From positions 5,089,007 to 5,153,006 of the forward strand of contig JBCFYV010000012.1 of assembly GCA_039000515.1 (NCBI GenBank): a DNA stretch of 64,000 bases, given 5' to 3'. Shown piece after piece: positions 1 to 12,650 of the stretch. Position numbers and translations under genes: made by a program. The notes beneath the pieces are model-generated. The model did not search any database and was not told the origin of the DNA. It saw nothing but the letters and a program-made list of their open reading frames with translations. The number at the start of each line of letters is the position of its first letter. Positions within the stretch are counted from its first letter, which is position 1. The DNA comes from Timema cristinae. Its lineage: Eukaryota; Arthropoda; Insecta; Phasmatodea; Timematidae.

Positions 1-398
1 CCTGAAACAAGTCACCTGTAGACTTCACATATGTGAATGGGCCATCTGATTTTATAAATAAGCTAACCACAATCACTATATCTATAGCGTGTGAGCTGCT
101 GCATGAGCCGTGTGTGTGCGTGTTTGGTGCAAGAACGTTTATTAATTTTATTTTATCTCCCTGTTTACGCTACTAATCTAGAGATACTTTGTTTACATTG
201 ATTACTGTTTTGATTTCTGTTTTTTTACGTGTTTATCTCATTTCAATGTTTTATGTTCATGTGTATGTTTTCCTCAAATACTTGTCTCCTGTGTTTTATT
301 TAATGATAATATTTGATAAATGCAGTTGGATGTTAACCTGAGACATGGTTAAATGTAAGAAATGTCTTATGGCTTAGTTTCGCCATGTAAATAAATAT

Positions 399-429
<31 letters not shown>

Positions 430-430
430 G
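399..430 (+). repeat. (ATA)n after a LINE-like 3' end
   Basis: About ten ATA units. The preceding CTTAGTTTCGCCATGTAAAT then AAATATT looks like the 3' end of a non-LTR element that terminates in a short tandem tail. No coding part is visible upstream. Confidence 0.6.
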
Positions 431-1279
431 CTCACACCTGTGGTCACGCCGGCAAAGGGGTCAGTCACATTCTCATACTGTCTGGTTTTCGATTATTGTA
501 AAGTCGGTGTTCTAATTCCAGCTGTGTGTATTGATGTTTTTTTACTCAATGGTTTTCCATTCTTCCTTCACTCAAATTCAGATATATTTCTTCTACATTT
601 AAATTTACTCATCCCTAAGCCCATTTGTATTAACATGCCAATAGACTGGACGGGTAGTAAGGTGAAAAATCTAATAAATCTCTTAACACATTTTACTTTC
701 GACAAGCTCGTCTTTAATAAATACAATCACGCGTTAAAAAAATATTTTCCCCTTGAAAGCCAGATAAAAAGAAAAAATGCCAAGTGCGATTGATCCAAAC
801 ATCATAAAATAAAACATAGACATTAAAAAGATGTCTGTGTGTGTAAAAATACGTGATTTGTATTAACAAGTTCAACCATTGTCCGATCCACAAACTCAAT
901 AAGAATATAAATACCTTGAAAATTTGAAACGTGCAAAAATGTTTCTAGAATACTAAACAATAACAATAATTGATCAGGGAAATGAATAGTAGATACTTGC
1001 GGACAAGGGTATCATTCTCATGTTCTCTGGTTTTACGATCATGAGGGCTCATTGAAATATTAATAATACTAATATGACTATTATTAAAATTAATATATAA
1101 TATGTATGAATAATAGTAATATTTTATTGAAATATTTATAATAATATTAATATGATAAATATTTCTTTGTATACCCCTCAGATAAATGTTTATACTACAT
1201 TTCATCACCATACATTAATTATTTTACCTAAACAATGGTGAGCAAAAAGTGTAAAATCGCAATTTTGACCCTTATATCT
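431..1279. other. no feature recognised
   Basis: Unique AT-rich sequence. Open frames near 440-793 and 945-1211 lack any recognisable domain or splice context. Confidence 0.6.
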
Positions 1280-1400
1280 CGTGAATTATGATGGTCGACC
1301 TTAAGGTTCGAATTCGATAGGCTGCACTGTGAGGAGTTGCCCATATATTGGGTATAACTTAGGGTTTCTCATTTCTCCTCCGCGCTAATGCGGGTAGAGC
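1280..1400 (+). mobile_element. possible SINE-A relic
   Basis: B-box-like AAGGTTCGAATTCGA, then CCTCCGCGCTAATGCGGGTA, a diverged form of the SINE-A body. Head start and tail are not visible. Confidence 0.4.
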
Positions 1401-1499
1401 GATGTCTTCTAAGCTACCTTCACAATTCTTACCTCTAAGATTAATATGCCAAACATCCTGGTACACAATAAAATATAATCACACCTGCTTCGGGGACCA

Positions 1500-1680
1500 T
1501 ATGGGATATAGTGTCACTCTCGCAATAGACTAGACCGCCGATGACAGGAAGATCGGGATTCAAATCCGGTCGGCTGTACTTAGGGTGAGTTTTTCTAAAA
1601 AAAAATTCCACGCAAATGTAGATGTACTTCCTTTAAATTTAACTTTCTTCATCCCTAATTTAATAGCGTAAACGAGAACT
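1500..1680 (+). mobile_element. SINE-A copy, old
   Basis: Head GTCACTCTCGCAATAGACTA and GATCGGGATTCAAATCCGGT; body CCACGCAAATGTAGATGTAC; partial tail TTTAATAGCGTAA. Confidence 0.75.
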
Positions 1681-1689
1681 ACACATCCA

Positions 1690-2798
1690 GGCTCTATGGA
1701 CTACTTATATTAATTACTACAGTGGAGTAGGGATCAAAAAGGTACAACTTAAGAGGAGTTAGAGCAGACAACTTAGCAAAAATCACTAAAATAGTTCTAA
1801 CCATGACCTCCCCGTCATGGTCAAACCAGATTAGATGAGGACAACATCTATTCCACGAGTCCATCGATGCATGTGTGTGCTGGAGTTAAGTTATAGTTAG
1901 CATGGAAGCCTAGTTTTGTATGCGTATTAAAATCATATGGTTAGGAAACAAGTGCAAGTTAAATACAATAAACACAGTACAATCTCCAAGGCCTTTAGAG
2001 AAGACATTTTCAAATTCCTTTTCTAAGTAAAAAAAAAAAACCATTTCATAATCTACTTGAATCATGGAAGTTATCTTAGTATCCTTGTACCCCTCCACCG
2101 TACGATATTATTGGCCACAATTATATTTATTGTGTTGGAAAAATATTTAATCTCAAATTAAGTGTCATCACGATTCCAATTTTTCTCGATTCCGATTCTT
2201 AAATTTTAACCTCGATTTTTCGATTCTAGATTTCGATTTCTCAACCTTTACAATAATTTCAATCTTTTACCATACAGCCAACCTCGCGTTTAAACTATGT
2301 TATTTATTTATAAACCATGAAATAAACCTAAAAGGTGGATATATTTGAAAAAAATACTTAAACAAAACGCTCATGTTTGATTCACGCAAGGTCACTAGAA
2401 CAAAAATGCCATGTTAAGTAGGATTGCATTTATAATTCTTTGGTATTAAAGTGAAACGGCAAAATAACTAATAATAGTCCCAATGGAAAATTACCCAATT
2501 CTGAATACTGCCCTTTCGTTTCAATGCCAGAATTTCCTAATGAAATACACAGCCTTTTGTTCCCAAAGGGCCATAGTTAAATGTGCGAGGTAAACTCACA
2601 CTAATCAATAAAATACAGCTTGTATCATTTATACGCCTGGTCTATACCAATAACGGGTTTAGTGATGTTTTGAATCGCAAATTGGATCAATGTCGATATT
2701 ATATTTGTCTATTTTAGTTGTAAATCTGGTTCAGCTGAATCTGTCGGTATAAATATTTATCAGGAAAATAAAAGATGAACTAAAAAGATCCACTAAGG
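1690..2798. other. no gene; weak repeat signal
   Basis: Mostly unique. TTCTCGATTCCGATTC and TCGATTTTTCGATTC at 2180-2245 look like an eroded simple repeat. Confidence 0.5.
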
Positions 2799-2890
2799 CA
2801 GTGATTTTCAACATTTTTTTCGGCTACGTACCACCCTCGCTCATATATTTTTTTCTCGAGTACCCCAAGAGCTTAATTTAGTTTAATTAA
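2799..2890 (+). mobile_element. hAT-like terminus (left end)
   Basis: CAGTGATTTTCAACATTTTT then GGCTACGTACCACCCTCG and TTTTTTTCTCGAGTACCCC resemble the widespread hAT/MITE start CAGTGGTTCTCAA...ACGTACCCC. The matching right end was not found within the next 2 kb, so the element's extent is unknown. Confidence 0.6.
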
Positions 2891-3604
2891 TTAAAACCCT
2901 ACTACCTAATTTAAGTTATGTTTTTAATTAATCACCTAACTTGTGAAGGTTGTGGGTTATTTTGTTAATAACATTTCTTCATTAATAGTAAACTATATAA
3001 TATGTTCATATTTCAGCCTACAAAACTCAATTCGGGCTACATATGTTACCTATTAAAAATGTTTAATAAATAAATTTCACAATTCACTTAGGTAACAGTT
3101 ATTTTCCCCTAGTAATTTAAAAGAGAAAGAAAACACTAAAGCAAACATAAGATTGATAATTGAATGAAAATACATCAAATCTGTATCTGTATAATTTATG
3201 AGACGTACTCCCGGGGTAAGCACACCATCGGTTAGAAACCATTGCATTAAGTAAACAATCATAAAGCCAATTAATTATTTTAATACTTTAACCATGAGTT
3301 CTTGCTAGATTCAATAACTCCAGACAACTTTAAGGGCGTATTTTTGGTTTACTTGATTTGTTCACTAACGAACAAGTTAAGTTTTGACAGTGTTAAAATA
3401 GTCAACCAGTTTTGAATCCTAGAAATCCAAATGGTATTTTACTATCATTAGACTCGAAACCAAACAGTCCCCGGATGTATAGCCGCCATTGCCCTTGAAA
3501 CGGACGAGATAAACATACTTATATCACTGGCATTCCTCTGGAGGAGACTGAATTGACGTCACTAAGCATACTTCAATGATTTATATTATGAATTGTTAAG
3601 TCCT

Positions 3605-3790
3605 TAAAGAGCGACTCTGTGTTCTAGTGGTTAGAGTTCCTAACTACACATCCAAAAGTTCCAGTTTGATCCCATTTTTCTAGAAAACTAAAATTAACGG
3701 CAATAGGGTTTGTTGTGCTGACCACATGGCACTCTCTATCTGCAAATGTTAGCACTATTATCGTTAAGGGTGACGGCCACTCGGTCGGTA
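3605..3790 (+). mobile_element. tRNA-derived SINE relic, other family
   Basis: A-box-like TGTGTTCTAGTGGTTAGAGT and B-box-like TTCCAGTTTGATCCC. The body is not assignable. The head resembles the tRNA-like arms at 25.4-25.7 kb. Confidence 0.5.
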
Positions 3791-4744
3791 TAGATAGATT
3801 GTGGGCTTACGCCATGGAGTTTTTTTAGGTGCCTTTAAACAAGTAATCCAAATTGAGCCTTGCCTAAAATATTTCCCAAATTTATTTCTCTTCAATAGTA
3901 TTGTCAAAAATGGTCAGTTTGTGGTTGTGCAATGTTTTCTTCCAAGATTTCTAAGCAACGTTTGCAGCCACACATTGCTGTATGATTGAATGTTTACACG
4001 ATGACAGACTCCTGCAAATAAAAATATGACAAACTGACCAAACAAAGACAAAAATACGGACACTACCGGTACTGTGTTTGTTTCTGCAACAATTGGGAAA
4101 AACAAAAGATTTGCATGAATACTTTTTTAAATCAAACATAATACGATTAATAATTGAACCCTTGAATAAAATTAGATTGTTATCTGTTTAAATTTTTACA
4201 AGAATGTCAAATAGTAATTTTTCGCTTTAATTGAATGATTGGCCCATTAATAAAACAAAATACATATGTGAGGAAAGCTATGACAAATACTACAAGAATG
4301 GTAATCCCTCATCGTTTTTGGCAACTGGAGATTCTACATTAGTTTGGTGTATCTATTCAGTGAATAAGGAGTGGCGAGCAGTTTCGAATGAGAGAGGTAA
4401 ATCTGGTCAACGAGGGAGACAGAAATAGATACGGACGAGCCATTCACAGGAGTTAACATCACCGGCAACACACAAGCAACTACCTGTAATACTCAACAAA
4501 CAGGTACCGGCTATTTTTCCGGTTCATACGACGATATTTTGAAGCATGGCTGCAATAGAGCCAGCCACATATCATGTTTGCAGAAACACATTGCAATGAA
4601 CTATGGCCCGTTTAAAGGCATCTTAAATCCTTAAAGAAAATGTTATTCGGATTGCATAATATGTTGGTCCTGTTGCCGCATAGCTGATTTGGATTAGGGA
4701 TATTTTGCCTTTTGTGTAACATAAATGTTTTTAACTAATCAATC

Positions 4745-4875
4745 CATGTAATATATTTGAGGGTAATTTTTAGTAAATGCAGTGCAGCCGCACCCAAATT
4801 TGCATCCGAGATCCGAGCTTTGACCTCCCTATTATCAGAAAACCAGTCTAATGAAGGTTTTACACCTTAAACTAT
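4745..4875 (-). mobile_element. SINE-A relic
   Basis: CCGCACCCAAATTTGCAT and CTTTGACCTCCCTATTATCA match the complement of SINE-A body and head. Confidence 0.55.
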
Positions 4876-5044
4876 GCAGTAATCGATGCGGGATACAGGT
4901 TATTAACTAACAATATAGGATGTTTCTGGTGGGAAGCGGTTTCGATTAAAGCAATACAGTAATTTTTTTCAGGTATTGGCCATAAACACGCTACCTACAT
5001 CGCTGGATGAGCAGTTTAAGTGCTTAACACGCTTTTTATTTGAC

Positions 5045-5195
5045 TCCCATTGACGGTAGCTCAGGTTTTGAATTCGGGCCGAGTGCATTGAAGGTGAATT
5101 CTCAAATGTTGTATTGATTGTGATTTTTTCACCCCTTCTCCACGCCAGTGTAGATGCATTTTCTCTAAGCTATCATTCTCATTTCTATCCAAAGA
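5045..5195 (+). mobile_element. SINE-A relic
   Basis: TTTTGAATTCGGGCCGAGTG, GAAGGTGAATTCTCAAA and CTCCACGCCAGTGTAGATGC follow the head-to-body order of SINE-A. Confidence 0.6.
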
Positions 5196-5689
5196 CGTTA
5201 TTAAAGTGTAGCATCATTAAAAAAAACATGCTATACTTTAATACTTTCTACAATTATTCTAGTGTTCCATTGATTTTTATTGAAATTAAAATGTGTTTAT
5301 AACTTCCCTTCTAAGCTCAAATTGAAGCCAATCATGTCAGTTAAATGATCAAATCTATTCAATTACGCAAATTCATTGAAACTATTTTTAAATTCTAAAG
5401 AATAGTCTTCTAAAAAAACTGTTAACAGAATTAATTTCCCTTTCTCACAGTACACATGAAGTCAAATTAGAACTGATCTGGAATTGCAAGTATATTTAAT
5501 TAAATACCGTATAGGCCTCTGTATTATGTTACCATGCTGCTGCACAAGAAAAACATGTTGTTCTCCACCGCATATCACTACCTGTTCGGGTTGTAGCCAT
5601 GCATATTAATTACTTTAGTGTACAAGTATGAGGAAGATACACTTTTAAAAGAAATGTGCCAACATTTGGACGAAGGTTGAGTGGTAAAC

Positions 5690-5800
5690 AGTGAGGAAAT
5701 ATTACCTTTAATCCACGAAGCCAGGATTAGATCCCCAATCTCCCCTTAGTCGGAAAACCAAATTAAATGACACTGACATTTAGACCAAGTGTTCACTAGT
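5690..5800 (-). mobile_element. SINE head relic beside an assembly gap
   Basis: CCAGGATTAGATCCCCAATC followed by TCCCCTTAGTCGG resembles the complement of a SINE-A head. A similar TTAGATTCCCAATCTCCC lies just after the gap at 5957, so the gap may hide a repeat junction. Confidence 0.45.
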
Positions 5801-5852
5801 GTGGAACACATAGGAAAAGTTAAAATTTGAAAATACTCATGGTGATAGTGTA

Positions 5853-5952
5853 NNNNNNNNNNNNNNNNNNNNNNNNNNNNNNNNNNNNNNNNNNNNNNNN
5901 NNNNNNNNNNNNNNNNNNNNNNNNNNNNNNNNNNNNNNNNNNNNNNNNNNNN
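5853..5952. other. assembly gap (100 N)
   Basis: Exactly 100 N, the usual placeholder for a gap of unknown length. Confidence 0.99.
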
Positions 5953-5999
5953 GTGGTTAGATTCCCAATCTCCCACTACAGTATATTGCAAAGTGACGT

Positions 6000-7744
6000 C
6001 TTGGATAATTCATATTAAATTATATTTTGTTAGAGAAAATGTTCCCTAAACAATTTTCAAAACATATAAACCGTGAATTCCAAACTTTTTAAATTACATC
6101 CATGGTACTATAGCTTTTATGTTCTAACCTGAAACGTGACCGTGGTCTTTCTAAGGTTTAGAGCTCCGAGATAGAACGTTCTAAGGCACAATGTTAAAGG
6201 AGCGGCCAGAAAGGAAGCCATTAGTTTTAATTCCAACTGTCCATTGGGGCGGTTTCATTTCCATTTCCCCTATATATATATATATATAATGCTTCCCTTT
6301 TATTACCTACCCTTCCTAATATACTATTTTATGATCCTTCACATGCCTTTATGGTTTACCACACACACACATGTCCCGCGTCATTTCCGGGAGCAGCGAA
6401 GTGCTACGCATTCCTTTGTTTTAAGAGGGATGCGTTATTGTGGTCATATCTTACCCATTAACCCTGCAGTTAAAAATTAACTAAACGAAACACCAGGGTA
6501 ATATTTCAATACGCTCCGTTATAGTGACATAGGGTATTATCATACATTAGAGAACAGCGGTAATTATGACTAATGCTTGTCTTTCACCTCCACTGTCGAA
6601 AATAATAGGTACGGTACAATCTTATCTGCTGTCTCAGATGAAGGTTACAGGGTGATTAGGGGGAAAGTAACAATAAACACATTTTCCAAGATACCAACTT
6701 TTTATAATCAAACGTCATAAAGATCTTGGCAAATACATTAAAAAAATATTTTTTTAAATACTATAGAAACGTCTTTTAACCATGATATAAAGTGCACTAT
6801 AAACTTCTCATGACTGTCTAATCTACTAACAGATGGCTGCACTAATTCCATTTGAGCTCAAATTGGACTTTCCCACTTTGTCTCTTGTACAATTCATATG
6901 GTGTATGATAATTAGGAACAATTTAAAATAATAGTAAAGAACACTTTTAATTAATTTTACTCAGAAAAACACGTAGGTTATACAGTATCATATAAATTAC
7001 TCCTTTGATACCCATTTTGAATAAAATCATACAAGTCATTTAATAAATATTTCAAAATTTAAGTCGTCATGAACTATTCTTAATTTAATATTTCTCTGAG
7101 AAACAAATATACATTTATATAATAAATATAAAACACCCTGTATCAAACAAACCCAATTTGAACAAAACTTTTAAGAGTTATTTTAAAATAATTTTAAATT
7201 AAATACAAACAAATCAGGTATATAATAGATTATAATTTAAAACCACTGTATCACCTTAAGATAAGAGTATATTTATTATAGCATTTAAATAGCAAATTTT
7301 AACGAAATACATTAAACTGTTTCGGCTATAGCCCCATGCACTGTGGGACAGACCAAATTGTAAGACCAGTTTTGGAGCTTGGGAGTACATTAAACAACAA
7401 GATTATTACAAACCCCCTCCCTCCCTCTCAATACACAGACAGGGGTGGACCACCTAACAAAGGTCTAGCAAAATTAATATTCATAATACGTGGGACGCCG
7501 ACTAATTGTCTTACCATACAAGTGTGATGGTTGAGGGATGGGATTTAGAAAGTGCTATTTAGTGTCATTTAGTAGTGTCAACATATAATGGTACATCAAC
7601 ACTTATAACAACAAACTCGTGATATGATATGGCAGTTCATACTAATAACAAAACATGACATGCAGTACAAAACAAATTAGACAATATCCTCTAACAAACT
7701 AAAAATCAGTGTCTTCAACGAATTAGTTCTATAGTTCTATATGA
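6000..7744. other. no gene recognised
   Basis: AT-rich unique DNA with a short (TA)n at 6271-6289 and an (AC)n at 6360-6370. Open frames at 6244-6480 and 7336-7527 are not protein-like. Confidence 0.55.
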
Positions 7745-7925
7745 CAGTCCCAACACCTTATCTCAGTCGGTAGCGTGTCTACCCACTGAGCTAAGGGTCC
7801 GGGTTTTGATTCCCAGCGTGGCCGAAACATGTATCATTGATGATAAATGTCAGTATAATCTTTCACATAGATAAATTAACGGTCGGGGACTTGATGCAGT
7901 GCCTGTCCCAGTCTTAAGATAATTT
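7745..7925 (+). mobile_element. SINE-C copy 1
   Basis: The tRNA-like head is CTTATCTCAGTCGGTAGCGT with B box GGGTCCGGGTTTTGATTCCC. The body GCGTGGCCGAAACATGTATC and TCTTTCACATAGATAAATTA recurs on the minus strand near 55.1 kb. Confidence 0.65.
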
Positions 7926-8899
7926 ATAAGGCATATGACAGCCCTAGCCAGGCGGTAATGGAAAAATATATAACTTGAATAACAGATTGAATCAGGCTGG
8001 AAACAGTAATGGATATAAATTAAAAACAAAGATAATAAATAAAATAGGTAAGTGTTGTTTGTAAACTTTCATCACTAATTTTCAAGTTGAAAAAATATGA
8101 AGGTTTCAGTGATTTCAATAGTGTTCTCCAAGATGGTTACATACGTAAAGCGTAAATAATTATCAATATGGTCGCTAATTATTTTGACCACCTTTAATTT
8201 TAATTTACGTAATAAATAAAGCTTGAAGCTGGATCTCTTGAAAATAGCTATAAACGTTTGCGAAAGTTAGTTTTACTCGTAGAAATGGATGCAATAACTT
8301 ATTATCTCAACTTTAGTTGACAAGGATTCACAAACTATGTTCGGTAAAAATCTTCTTAATGTGATAATAGTTTAAACTCTCTTATTCTTAGTAAATGTCG
8401 GCTTGTTGTTAAAATACGACAAAATACCTGGCTGGTAGATATAAAATAGTATAGAGAATCATACATAAAACTTACGTCATGTGTTATGAATTCTTGATAG
8501 CTAATACCAAACATAATATATTCTACACCTTTTGTGATACCGTATTTTTAAACACACCATTCAAAAGCGTACAATTAATGAGAGTCCTCTAAATGCCTTC
8601 TAGGAATGTTTTCCCCAAATGTTAGCCAATCATGACATAGATAGTTACTACTTTAATTAAAAATAAAACTACTATTTTGGATTTATAAATTCCAAAATGT
8701 TATTTAAATAATCTTAAAATAACAAAACCAAATATAATCTATCCATTCTTTAAGAACGAGAGATATCGTCAATAAGCAAATACTCAAAGTCAACAAAAGT
8801 TACCTAAGACAACGTTCATTACATTATCCGATACATCATTCATTACTCACAGATATATGGATTGTAGTCTTAAGAAACAACATCTTGATCTCGTATAAA

Positions 8900-11800
8900 G
8901 CTTCTCGAAACGAATGATTAAATAAATAAGTTAATTGACAGTTATCTTTTATACATTAATTAATGTTAACATTAAGAAAATTAGAAAGTTAATTTAAATA
9001 ATGTAAAACTATCTTAAATTAACATATATTTATTTACGCATAATGTATTTTAAATTATTTAAATACAAAAGATTAATTAAAACTTTATAAAAAATTAGGA
9101 AATAATTTATGATTAATAATTCATCACTCATTTAATTTTTTAAATTTTAAGAAGTTGTAAAGTTTTAATAGTTTATATATCAATGTTATAATTAAAATGT
9201 TATATCATATCGTTAAAACACTGTTTTAAAATTATAAATAAAGAGTAATTTATAACGATTTAAACGTTTAAGTTTAAATTGCAAGTAAATTCTTCATTCT
9301 ATATTAATTGATATTTCCAGTATTACTTATAATATCAGAAAAAATTTAAAATTAAATTTTTATAAATAATATTACTTTAATAAACATTTTTAAAGGCATA
9401 AGTTTTAATCTCTTATTAGAAATACTACTTAATAATTAAGTCTCAATGTTAAGTATGAATATCAAAATCAATTTAATAAATAAGATTCTAAAATTAACCA
9501 AATTTTTGAAAAAATATATATATTTTTATAAAGGTGGAATATAGATGAATTTTAATACTTAATAATATTAGTGTAATAAATTAGACTTATAATTTAATTC
9601 GATAAAATTGGAATAATTAAATATTGGAATTTAATTCAAAACAATCACTTAGTATAACCAAGATTAGAATATTTTCTAAGCTCAATTTAGAATCATAAAT
9701 TTAAATTTTTATGTTTTATTAGTAATCCTTAAATTTAAGAATTCGTTTTAATTAAAAATGTTTGAATAAAATATTAAAATTCAGTTACTATTTTATTAAT
9801 TTTTATATGTTTGAATTATATTAACCATTAAATTAATTTAATTAAATTGAAAGTAATTTATTAGAAGATTATATCTATATCGAATTTAAAAATATTTATA
9901 ATTATTGTAATTACAAACTTTTTACTTTAAATATAAATATTGTAATAAAATTTGAATTTAACATTGATGTAATAATTATTATTAAATTATAAAAATAAAC
10001 ATAATTATAATTGAGTTAATTGATTAAGGTACTTTTTTATGAATAATTTGTTGTGTAAAATACATTAATAGGAAAAATTCTATCTTACAATTCTGATTAT
10101 TTAGAGGTTCGCATTTTAAATATTAAATCAAAGTTAAATACAGATTTAACACTGTTAATTATTTGAGTAAACATTAGTTGATCGTTTCAACGTCTTATTA
10201 AATTTTTGCTTGTTAATTAATATTTCTAAAATGGAATATTAAAGTAATTAGCATTATGATGAGAATTAAATACATTTAATACCATAATTGATTTTGTAAC
10301 AAATTCAAGCTTTTTTAATTAAAAATATTAATAATTCATTTTTGAAATTATTTTCAATTATTGTTGAATTTTAATTTTTAATTAATTAATAAATTTTATT
10401 ATTTGAAATCATTTTTTAAATTATTAAATTATTATTATTTGAAATAAATTTTTAAACTTAATTATAATTTATAAAAATTTATTTTTTAATATTTTAAAAT
10501 ATTGTATATTGAATACATTTTTAAATACTTTAAGTAATCTATTTATTTATATAATAATATATTAATAAATTTCAACTATTATATTTTAAAATTTCAAATT
10601 TTAATTATTTTAAATTTATATAAATATATAAAAATTTCAATTTTTGTAATAAATACTATTGTTATTAAAAATTAACTGGATTATATATATTTTATATTGA
10701 TATTTATTTTACATTTTTATATTTTTTATATTAGTAATTTATGGAACTTATTAATTTATGATTTATTTTATTTAGATAGTGATTTAATAATTATTATTTA
10801 AAATTTAATAATGTAATGATAAATTTATTAAAATACTTTTAATTAACTAATTCATGGTTTCTTTTTAAGATAATTATAATTAATGTTAATTGTAATATTG
10901 TTTAGAATATTAATTAAATTAACATTTCCTTATCTATTAAATTTGAATTATTTAAATTTAAACATTTTTTTGTTTATTTATTTACAATTATTTTAATATC
11001 AGTAGAAAAATTACTTTAATTCTTTATATTGTTAAATTTATTCCAGTTCATTCGTTAAATTGTTTTACAAACAAGTTACTTAATAATTTGTTAAATTAAT
11101 TACATAAAGTTAATTTTTTTAATAATTGTTAAGATTATAGATAATATGTTATTTAAAATTTATTTAACTTTATTAATTATTTTAATTGTAATGTTTTTAA
11201 ATTAAATTTATAATTATAAAATTTATTTATTTATAAATTAAATATTTATAAATTTAGTTACTAAAAAATTTTTAACAAGTTTTATTTTTTTATTTTATTT
11301 TAGTTTTTAAATTTTAGTAATAAAGTTAAATTTTAATAATTAGTAAATTATTAATTTATTAGCTTAATAATAAAAATTCAATAAATTAATATACTTTTTA
11401 TAAATTTACCTAAATTTATATGTTTTAATAAAGTGTTACTATATTTAATTAATTAAAATTATTTTAATCAATTATTATAAGATATAAATTCTAATTTTTT
11501 AAATTCAGATCCGTATTTTTAAATTTAATTATAGTATTATATTTTTATTTATGTTAATATTATTAATTATATAATTGTTGAATTTTTTAATTTAAAATGA
11601 TTTTTTTAAGAATAATTTTCAATCAATTTAGTAAATTGAGAAATTTAATTGTGAAAAATTTTTATTAATTTATAATTAATACTTACGTTAAATTAATTTA
11701 ATTTCAAAAATTTAACTTGTATAATGTTTAATGTAGACAATATTAATATTCTTAAAATTTTTAATTTGAGCTATTATCTTAAATTTAAATTTAGTAATAA

Positions 11801-12650
11801 TTAAATGTATATTATTAGATGTTATCTACAACATTTTTTGATTTATAAATTATGTAAGTCTCATTAAGTGTTTTATGAATTTACAATTAATTATTATATT
11901 TTGAAATTTAATTATAATTGAAATTTTTATTAATTAATTAATCCTTCATTATAATTCTAATTAACTTTTTAAATATTCTTAACAATTTTAAATTTATTAT
12001 ATTTTGTTATAAATTCTAATTTAAATTCAAATGTTAACTAATTTATTTTAATTTCATAATTTTTTTAAAATTAGCTATTTAATGACTCTTTTATTTTCAA
12101 CTATATCAAAATTTATTAATATATTTAGTGATTATTACATCTAAATTGTTAATCATCATCTGAGAATAAGTTCCAAATTTATATATGAATAAATGTTCAT
12201 ATAAGGAATTAAATTTTATACATTATCTTTTAGTATCATTTCTATGAGTAATATTTAAAATTTCATTACATTCATAATTAAAAATATAATTATTACCTAT
12301 ATAAATTATACTTTAAATGAATATTTAAATTATTAAACAATTAATTTTAATTAAATAGATTATAATACTTAATTCATTATTTAAGTAATTTTCTAATTTA
12401 AATTTCTTATTCTATTTAATTTAAATTATTTATTATTATAATTTACGTAATTATCTTAAATTCAAAATGTATTTTTGCTAATACTTTTATTTAATTTATA
12501 TAATTAGATTATTTTATATCTATATATTGTTATTTAATTTTTATGTTTTATAGTTTTGAAATATTTTAAGTCAACTTTTAATTTACGACAAATTCAATTA
12601 TAATTATTTTTAATAAAATTATATATATAAATATTTAAAAAGAATTCAGA
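8900..12650. other. extreme A+T island
   Basis: Almost only A and T, with many AATTTAAATT and TTAATTAATT words and very few C or G. No open frame of note, no recognisable element and no clear repeat period. It grades into ordinary AT-rich DNA on both sides (about 8.7 and 12.8 kb). The cause is unknown: very old decayed sequence, a matrix-attachment-like block, or a satellite too diverged to see. Confidence 0.85.

Noticed and set aside
5746..6018. Open frames crossing the N gap
   Set aside because: They are formed by translating through N and have no support.
7745..7820. Functional tRNA gene
   Set aside because: B box is present but acceptor ends do not pair. Body sequence is shared with copies at 55.1 and 57.7 kb, so it is a SINE head.
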